From a virus: DNA of 64,000 nt. The position numbers and the translations under genes are program-made. The notes under the pieces were generated by a model. It had not been told where the DNA came from. It worked only from the letters and a program-made list of their open reading frames with translations, and searched no databases. Shown in pieces: positions 59,338 through 64,000 of the stretch (the stretch's first letter is position 1; each line of letters starts with the position of its first letter). Location of the stretch: the IMG/VR virus record IMGVR_UViG_3300025430_000015, positions 1 through 64,000 of that record. One strand, written 5' to 3'.

Positions 59338-59458
59338 GTGCCCCGAATGCAATGAAGATCTTCGTCTTATCACCGAAGGAAGCGATGCTTATTGGATCCA
59401 TGATGATGCTGACTTAGCAAACAATCCAGAATGTTTTTTAAGGAACGTTGCAGAATGA
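59324..59458 (+). CDS. zinc miniprotein, CxxC-WVH family member 3
   Basis: 44 residues: KCPECNEDLRL, AYWIHDD, NPECF. Same C-x2-C, W-x-H, C layout as its paralogs. ATG lies 14 bases inside the previous gene. Confidence 0.7.
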   Translation: MGINKCPECNEDLRLITEGSDAYWIHDDADLANNPECFLRNVAE

Positions 59459-59706
59459 TTGATGCTCAACAATGGTTAAAAGAATTTCGTAATAAAGATA
59501 AAGCCAATTGGGAAACTTTTGAAGTTGAATTGGAAGATGACGAGTTTGTAAAAGTCAAGCAAGCTGCATCTATTCTTGGTATGAATGTTGAAGAATACTG
59601 CAATTATGCTTTAGTAAAAGCTTTGGATGGGTATAAATGCCCTACATGCAATAAATTAAGGTTGGATATGTCTCAAAGTTGTAGTAATTGTGGGGAAATA
59701 GACTAA
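59455..59706 (+). CDS. small protein with C-terminal zinc ribbon
   Basis: 83 residues from ATG 59455 (four-base overlap with the upstream stop). The N-terminal helical part (VKVKQAASILGMNVEEYCNYALVKALDG) resembles a ribbon-helix-helix or helix-turn-helix segment, then CPTCNKLRLD and CSNCGEID form a zinc ribbon. Possibly DNA-binding. Confidence 0.6.
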   Translation: MIDAQQWLKEFRNKDKANWETFEVELEDDEFVKVKQAASILGMNVEEYCNYALVKALDGYKCPTCNKLRLDMSQSCSNCGEID

Positions 59707-59855
59707 TGATTTGTGATAAATGCAAAGAACCTGTGCATGTCGGTGAAGTTTGGTGGGTGCACGATAAGACAAATGATACATGGTGTGACCCCTTGCAAAG
59801 TCAGTTCTCTATCGAGTATAATACAATTAAACCTGTGTTTGAAGAAGAGGATTAA
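59706..59855 (+). CDS. zinc miniprotein, CxxC-WVH family member 4
   Basis: 49 residues: ICDKCKEPVHVGEVWWVHDKTNDTWCDP. Same zinc-ligand layout as members 1-3, here in the most compact form. TAATG overlap with the previous gene. Confidence 0.7.
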   Translation: MICDKCKEPVHVGEVWWVHDKTNDTWCDPLQSQFSIEYNTIKPVFEEED

Positions 59856-59857
59856 TA

Positions 59858-60031
59858 ATGGATGTCTGTAAGCACGGCAAGACTAATGAGTTTGGCACTT
59901 TCATGCCTTATTATTCATATTTCTGTCCTGACTGCAATAACCGTATTATCCCACAAGAAATGAATCCATGCGACCATCCAAAGAGACGTGATGGAAGCTG
60001 CGTAAAGAAAGGCTGTAACGGTAAAGCATAA
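59858..60031 (+). CDS. Cys-rich miniprotein
   Basis: 57 residues with CKHG, FCPDCNN, CDHPKRRDGSCVKKGCNG. Seven Cys/His positions could bind one or two zinc ions. Distinct from the WVH family. One-base overlap with the next gene. Confidence 0.65.
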   Translation: MDVCKHGKTNEFGTFMPYYSYFCPDCNNRIIPQEMNPCDHPKRRDGSCVKKGCNGKA

Positions 60032-60276
60032 TGAACGTTGGAGATCGTGTAGCACACGTTAACTTACTAGGAACTATTGTTGGAGTATCTGCAAAAGGAC
60101 TACCAGTCATTGAATGGAATGATAGTGAATTCACTGAAGAAGATCCAGACACACTCTTGGTAGTTGAATTGCCAGAAGAACTAAATCCAGAAAACGAAGT
60201 AGCCGAACCTACGGAGAATAATAATGGAACCACTGAACAAACCACTGAACAAACCACTGAAACAACTAATAGTTGA
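60031..60276 (+). CDS. small protein with beta-barrel start and TEQ-repeat tail
   Basis: 81 residues. MNVGDRVAHVNLLGTIVGVSAKGLPVIEWND looks like a small SH3- or Tudor-like barrel. The C-terminus has TEQTTEQTTETT, encoded by a 12-base repeat that is also read in another frame by the next gene. Confidence 0.6.
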   Translation: MNVGDRVAHVNLLGTIVGVSAKGLPVIEWNDSEFTEEDPDTLLVVELPEELNPENEVAEPTENNNGTTEQTTEQTTETTNS

Positions 60277-60427
60277 AGCTCTAAAGAGCCTAGAAGGGTT
60301 CATGGAGACTGGCGCTGATAGTTCTTATCACAGTTACGATAGAGGGCGCTATGATACATATCATGTTGTGCTTGGGTGGATTAACCAATTAGAAAGAGAA
60401 AATGGGGAAGTTCCAACAGAAGTTTAG
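60224..60427 (+). CDS. small protein overlapping its neighbour through a repeat
   Basis: 67 residues from ATG 60224 (CGGAG upstream). The N-terminus PLNKPLNKPLKQ is encoded by the same repeats that give TEQTTEQ in the previous gene's frame. The remainder is helical with Tyr/His-rich SSYHSYDRGRYDTYHVVLGW. It overlaps the previous gene by 53 bases. Confidence 0.55.
   Translation: MEPLNKPLNKPLKQLIVEALKSLEGFMETGADSSYHSYDRGRYDTYHVVLGWINQLERENGEVPTEV
60231..60265 (+). repeat. 12-base tandem repeat in a dual-frame region
   Basis: ACCACTGAACAA-type units occur nearly three times in a row. The period is a multiple of three, so both overlapping reading frames remain open. Confidence 0.8.
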
Positions 60428-60815
60428 CCAACGTCAAGAACGTGAGCTAGAAGAGCAATGGCCAATGGCCAAGAGAACTATTGGTTCAGGTGCTAAGTGG
60501 GAGAAGGCAGACCTTCAAACACAAGAGTACCAGAACATAGAGTTCATGATTGAATGCAAGAGCACACAAAGCTCAAGCTTTTCCATTACTAAAACTATTT
60601 GGAACACTGTTAAAAGCCATGCTCAGAACAAGAGTTGGCTTAGTCGTCCGGTACTTGCTGTACGTTTGTACGGTCCTACTATTGAAATGACTGAGTGGGG
60701 GGAAAGAGAAAACACTCCTGAAACTTTACCAGTCGAGCTTGACCTTATCGTAATAGATAAGGATGATTTTCTTGAATTATACGAAGATTACATAAGACTA
60801 AAAGAGAATGAATAA
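60402..60815 (+). CDS. Holliday-junction-resolvase-like nuclease A
   Basis: 137 residues. IGSGAKWEKADLQTQEYQNIEFMIECKSTQSSSFSI follows the PD-(D/E)XK arrangement (Asp, then ECK) with the GSG start of resolvase-type enzymes. VKSHAQNKSWLSRPVLAVRLYG resembles the later helix-strand. It may resolve branched replication intermediates. Overlaps the previous gene by 26 bases. Confidence 0.65.
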   Translation: MGKFQQKFSQRQERELEEQWPMAKRTIGSGAKWEKADLQTQEYQNIEFMIECKSTQSSSFSITKTIWNTVKSHAQNKSWLSRPVLAVRLYGPTIEMTEWGERENTPETLPVELDLIVIDKDDFLELYEDYIRLKENE

Positions 60816-61030
60816 TGTGGTCGTGGATCCTAGCAGTTGTCGGAAGCTTTGGTGTTTTTACTATAGGTAGTAAAAATATCTATGGATGGGTTGTTCTATT
60901 CTTGAATGAATGTTTATGGGTTGCTTATGCTTTGCATACACATCAATATGGTTTTATTTTTGCTTCTGCTTTATACATGGGTACATACATTAGAAACTAT
61001 TTGAACTGGAAAAAAGATGATAAAGAATAG
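60815..61030 (+). CDS. small integral membrane protein
   Basis: 71 residues with three hydrophobic segments (WSWILAVVGSFGVFTIG, YGWVVLFLNECLWVAYAL, YGFIFASALYMGTYI) and a charged end. Similar to a small actinophage membrane family with a PnuC-like flavour. A transport or holin function cannot be assigned. Confidence 0.65.
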   Translation: MWSWILAVVGSFGVFTIGSKNIYGWVVLFLNECLWVAYALHTHQYGFIFASALYMGTYIRNYLNWKKDDKE

Positions 61031-61106
61031 AATTGTTGATCTAATTTTTATGGTGCTGGGAACGGTACTTGTGACTGAAATTACTATGAGAAAGAAAAAT
61101 AAGTGA
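61017..61106 (+). CDS. tiny single-pass membrane peptide
   Basis: 29 residues: NRIVDLIFMVLGTVLVTEI between basic ends. ATG overlaps the previous gene by 14 bases and its stop overlaps the GTG of the next. Supported only by coupling and hydrophobicity. Confidence 0.4.
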   Translation: MIKNRIVDLIFMVLGTVLVTEITMRKKNK

Positions 61107-61852
61107 GTTTTTTAGAACGCACTCTGGCTACATACCAGAACAATGAGCCTATTACTCCTCATATTGAGGAGGCTTTGATCCATGCAGATTGGCCTGAAGA
61201 ATACCCTGTAAAGGTATTTAATAAAGAACGTAAGTTTGATAACATGTATCATCCCTCATCAGACGTAACAGCTGGTGAGTTGCAATTATATTATAAATTC
61301 CATCCAGAATTGAGGTTACAATGTCAAGAAGAAAGAATAAGTCCAACACTGCAAATGACCTTTCAAGTGGGTTCAGCTTTTCACAGTATTATTCAGAGCA
61401 TGTTAATCCATTTAGGTTTTACGACTATGGAAGAAGTAGAAGTAAAGTTCAAAAACGAAGAAAGAATGTGCGCTGGCGCAGTAGATATCTTGAAACTACA
61501 AACTCCAGATGGAGAACAATTCTTAGTAGATATAAAAAGTTGTAATCAACTACCTAAAGAAGCTAGTTACCAATACCAGATGCAATTGCGTACATACCAG
61601 GATAATTGTCCCGGTGCTCCAGATCGTATGGCATTGCTATTCATTCAAAAGTCTTACCCACATAAGATTAAAACCATTGAAGTATTTAAGGATCAAAATG
61701 AACTCGATAAACTCTACGATAAGTGGGATAGAGTTCGAGTGGCCATCAGAAATAATGATACCACTGGACTCAAACACTGCTGTAACGGCCCTACAGATGA
61801 AGTTTTTCTCAGCTGCCCTGCAAGGAAAATTTGCGAATATTGGAATAAATGA
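61103..61852 (+). CDS. RecB/Cas4-like PD-(D/E)XK exonuclease
   Basis: 249 residues, GTG start overlapping the previous TGA. VGSAFHSIIQSML (conserved His), CAGAVDILKL and FLVDIKSC (Asp...D-x-K), YQYQMQLRTYQ (Q-x-Y-type motif) and a C-terminal Cys set (HCCNGP, CPARKICEYW) that could bind an iron-sulfur cluster or zinc as in Cas4 and AddB-type nucleases. It probably processes DNA ends for recombination. Confidence 0.75.
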   Translation: MSFLERTLATYQNNEPITPHIEEALIHADWPEEYPVKVFNKERKFDNMYHPSSDVTAGELQLYYKFHPELRLQCQEERISPTLQMTFQVGSAFHSIIQSMLIHLGFTTMEEVEVKFKNEERMCAGAVDILKLQTPDGEQFLVDIKSCNQLPKEASYQYQMQLRTYQDNCPGAPDRMALLFIQKSYPHKIKTIEVFKDQNELDKLYDKWDRVRVAIRNNDTTGLKHCCNGPTDEVFLSCPARKICEYWNK

Positions 61853-61873
61853 GTACATGTTTGGGAAATTGTT

Positions 61874-62215
61874 TTGACATCACCACAAAAGGCTAAAGGC
61901 TCCCAATGGGAGAGAGACATTGCAAAATACTTTAACGAACGTGGCTACCCAGATGTAGAACGTCGCTATGGTGCTGGAGCTACCCTGGATAAGGGTGACA
62001 TCAATGGCGTTAAAGATACCGTGATTGAGGCTAAGAATGTAGCCAAGATCACGCTTGCATCCATCATGGATGAAGCACTTGTTGAGCAGAAGAATGCCAA
62101 GAAACGATTTGGTATTAGTATCATTAAGCGTCGTAATAAAAGTGCTAAGGAAGCATATGTTGTTATGACGTTAGAACAATGGATTGATCTTTACTCATAT
62201 TACGTAAATAATTAA
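61874..62215 (+). CDS. Hjc-like Holliday junction resolvase B
   Basis: 113 residues, TTG start. KGSQWERDIAKYFNERGYPDVERRYGAGATLDKGDINGVKDTVIEAKN matches Hjc-type resolvases: Glu in the first helix, GAG, D-x-N/G, E-x-K. The ribosome site is weak. Third nuclease within 2 kb. Confidence 0.75.
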   Translation: MTSPQKAKGSQWERDIAKYFNERGYPDVERRYGAGATLDKGDINGVKDTVIEAKNVAKITLASIMDEALVEQKNAKKRFGISIIKRRNKSAKEAYVVMTLEQWIDLYSYYVNN

Positions 62216-62261
62216 TGATTAACCTTTACAAATGCTATTATAAAATGGTATTTTTGTAAGG

Positions 62262-62822
62262 ATGAATAATAACAGATCGTTACGTAAGGGACTAAGTGGG
62301 CTTACAGAGCCCGAGCTTGGCATGGAGCACAACGATAAATTCAATGAACTTCATTCGTTTGCAGTCCGTGCATTTGATTGGAAAGATCGTCCAGAAGAAA
62401 AAGAGATGCTCGACAGTATTGAAGTTCTCGTAGAGAAATTCTTGTATGATTACCTAAATCCTGCTGAAGTTATCATAGCTAAATTCAACACTGATGCTAA
62501 CATGGGTGAGGTAGAAGCTGAACGTTTATTTCTCAATCTACAGAGTACAATCGTATCGATTGAAGAAGAAGTTACCCGTAGGTATCTTAAGGCACAATTT
62601 AGCTATTATATGCTAGATGATAAGTACTGGGAGAATTACCGAAAAGGTAATGGAACTACTAATGATCTAACTGCTCGTGCACGTATGGAGACTCGTGACG
62701 ATCGTTATTTTTATTTTGTTCAATACGCTGCATGGCGTATCATCAATGACAAAGTGCAAAGTCTAAAAGCTACGCAGAGGCATATACAAAACAAGATCTA
62801 TCGTTCTGGGTACAGAACATGA
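62262..62822 (+). CDS. helical protein of unknown function
   Basis: 186 residues after an AAGGATG start region. Long charged helices (EEKEMLDSIEVLVEKFLYDYL, VEAERLFLNLQSTIVSIEEEVTRRYLK). It overlaps the sigma-like gene by four bases, so it may act with it. No family recognised. The 46-base gap upstream shows a possible TATTAT element but no good -35. Confidence 0.65.
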   Translation: MNNNRSLRKGLSGLTEPELGMEHNDKFNELHSFAVRAFDWKDRPEEKEMLDSIEVLVEKFLYDYLNPAEVIIAKFNTDANMGEVEAERLFLNLQSTIVSIEEEVTRRYLKAQFSYYMLDDKYWENYRKGNGTTNDLTARARMETRDDRYFYFVQYAAWRIINDKVQSLKATQRHIQNKIYRSGYRT

Positions 62823-63187
62823 GCGACACGCCACCTCAAAGAAAAAGTCGTAAACAAGAAGTTATCAGAGGAAAGATGACATGGCAAATTCTTGAACGAC
62901 TCTTGAATAATTATTGGGAGTGGTATGAAGTTTATCAAACAACAGGTAACCCTGAGTTGCAACTGTTGAATGGAATTACCGTCAACATCTATGACATTTT
63001 GAAAGGAATAGATCGTTTGCCTCCTCGCCAGAAGCAAGCAGTCGTACTATCATGTTTGGAAAACAGAAAAGAAGTAGAAGTAGCGAGGATAATGGGATTC
63101 ACGAAGTGGAGCTCCCAGGTGGGGATGTACAAGAGGAAAGCACTGAAGACGTTGTGCGAGACAGTGTGGAAGTCAGAAGTAGACTAA
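62819..63187 (+). CDS. sigma-70 region 4-like protein
   Basis: 122 residues. IDRLPPRQKQAVVLSCLENRKEVEVARIMGFTKWSSQVGMYKRKALKTL is a sigma region 4 helix-turn-helix (LP-x-RQ...A-x-L...EVA-x-IMG...R-x-A-x-K-x-L). It lacks region 2, so it would work as a regulator or with the host sigma, possibly to redirect transcription to late genes. Confidence 0.7.
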   Translation: MSDTPPQRKSRKQEVIRGKMTWQILERLLNNYWEWYEVYQTTGNPELQLLNGITVNIYDILKGIDRLPPRQKQAVVLSCLENRKEVEVARIMGFTKWSSQVGMYKRKALKTLCETVWKSEVD

Positions 63188-63546
63188 GCACTGACGATCA
63201 GTTCTCTGCTTTAGAAGAGAAATATTTTGAACGTTTACCACAAAATTGGGATGAAATGAACATGGGTGCTAAACTAGATTGGTTTGGTCACCGTATCCTG
63301 CTTGATCTTCGTGAAGAAACTGGTCGTGATGCCACTAGAGACTGGGGATTCCTCAGTGATTACCAATTAGAGCGTCGCAGAAGACGAGAAGTACAAAGCA
63401 AACTTATTGGTGGGTGGGATGATCTACCACCAAGACAAGGTGTATTCCGTAGAGTACACGTAGACAAGAATAACTTTTTGACAGGCGATAATAAAACAAA
63501 GCCAGAAGATAAGAGGCCAGAGGGTAACAATGGACAGAAGAACTAA
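63154..63546 (+). CDS. protein of unknown function (start uncertain)
   Basis: About 130 residues if the GTG at 63154 is used. The frame is open back to ATG 63052, which would overlap the sigma-like gene by 136 bases and lacks a ribosome site. EEKYFERLPQNWDEMNMGAKLDWFGHRILLDLREETGRDATRDWGFLSDYQLERRRRR is charged and helical. No family recognised. Confidence 0.55.
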   Translation: MRDSVEVRSRLSTDDQFSALEEKYFERLPQNWDEMNMGAKLDWFGHRILLDLREETGRDATRDWGFLSDYQLERRRRREVQSKLIGGWDDLPPRQGVFRRVHVDKNNFLTGDNKTKPEDKRPEGNNGQKN

Positions 63547-64000
63547 AGAATACAAAGAGCTAGTCCACATGACTCCCACCACTCAGGAGTTGTTGAGCGA
63601 AGAAATTGATGGTGAACTATATCTGTATAAATATTCACCACAATGCAAGATTTGTAATACCAGTGAAGACCTCAGAAATATCATCGATTCACTCCTATTG
63701 TTTCCAAAGACCTATAAAGAAGTTCTTCAGTCAATCCAGTCGTTACAGGATAAATTAGGCATCGTAGGTGATGACCGTATAAATTATGAGAATATTCGTA
63801 ACCACCAGAAGCGGCACCTTCCTTTTGATAAAGCGATGGTCAGAGAAACTGTTGAGCGGCGTGCTCGTGAAAAGAATCGTAGTATTTTAGATACTAGTGA
63901 AAGATTACTCACTGCTGAAGCTTTCTATGAAGTTATTGTAGCCAAAGGATGGGAAGAGATTGCCAAGGGTCACACTCAACCTACTTTGAACCAAACCATG
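63530..64000 (+). CDS. protein of unknown function (cut by window edge)
   Basis: The first 157 residues are present, starting at ATG 63530 after GAGGG, 17 bases inside the previous gene. It contains CKICNTSEDLRNIIDSLL, a long helical region and NHQKRHLPFDKAMVRETVERRAREKNRS. The single Cys pair might bind metal with residues further on. No family recognised; small-terminase-like or HTH possibilities cannot be judged from the part visible. Confidence 0.65.
   Translation, partial: MDRRTKEYKELVHMTPTTQELLSEEIDGELYLYKYSPQCKICNTSEDLRNIIDSLLLFPKTYKEVLQSIQSLQDKLGIVGDDRINYENIRNHQKRHLPFDKAMVRETVERRAREKNRSILDTSERLLTAEAFYEVIVAKGWEEIAKGHTQPTLNQTM

Overview
The window is a stretch of one large, AT-rich, contractile-tailed (myovirus-type) bacteriophage genome that probably infects an actinobacterium. 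Every gene I can support lies on the + strand. Genes are packed with 1-4 base stop/start overlaps, and no gap between genes exceeds about 135 bases. The phage assignment rests on tail sheath, tube, tape measure, gp25-like and J-like baseplate genes followed by a replication block. The actinobacterial host is inferred from a WhiB-like gene, an Rpf-type transglycosylase and an MSMEG_6728-family protein. No terminase, portal, capsid protease or integrase is visible; the head genes must lie outside the window.

Layout. 1-2.1 kb: end of a virion protein, a protein with a (FFPP)n stalk flanked by Cys/Tyr-rich segments, and two small tandem paralogs. 2.1-7.1 kb: an accessory island with two paralogous proteins of unknown function, a PAPS-type sulfotransferase, an Asp/Asn beta-hydroxylase-like and a prolyl-4-hydroxylase-like 2OG-Fe(II) oxygenase, a PrmC-like methyltransferase and an APS-kinase-like P-loop protein. 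7.2-13.2 kb: a very basic 20-residue-repeat protein, an NlpC/P60 endolysin and large fibre-like proteins. 13.2-35.2 kb: neck, tail terminator, sheath, tube, tail chaperones with a CCCAAAA -1 frameshift site, tape measure, hub with an embedded NlpC/P60 peptidase, baseplate and fibres. 35.2-41.9 kb: SF2 helicase, Rpf-like lysin, WhiB-like protein, three overlapping glycosyltransferases and small proteins, ending in tRNA-Arg(TCT). 42-64 kb: an HslV-like Ntn hydrolase, FEN-type exonuclease, a LuxC-like acyl-CoA reductase, Sm-like protein, DnaC-like loader, DnaB-like helicase, primase, SSB, GroES, DnaE polymerase, RecA, three PD-(D/E)XK nucleases, a sigma region-4-like protein and a crowd of zinc-binding miniproteins.

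How it fits together. Replication genes are grouped and translationally coupled, and several groups start at a shared promoter type (TTGAYT, 17-18 base spacer, often a TGN-extended -10). The 2-7 kb island contains hydroxylases, a sulfate-donor kinase and a sulfotransferase next to fibre genes, which suggests covalent modification of a virion or cell-surface target. This is inference.

The most important caution is that five genes (sheath, tape measure, Rpf-like lysin, LuxC-like protein, RecA) are each broken by a short direct tandem duplication (periods 16, 26, 14, 68 and 44 bases). Deleting one copy restores a full-length, family-consistent protein every time. This looks like an assembly artefact, but it should be checked in reads before being dismissed.
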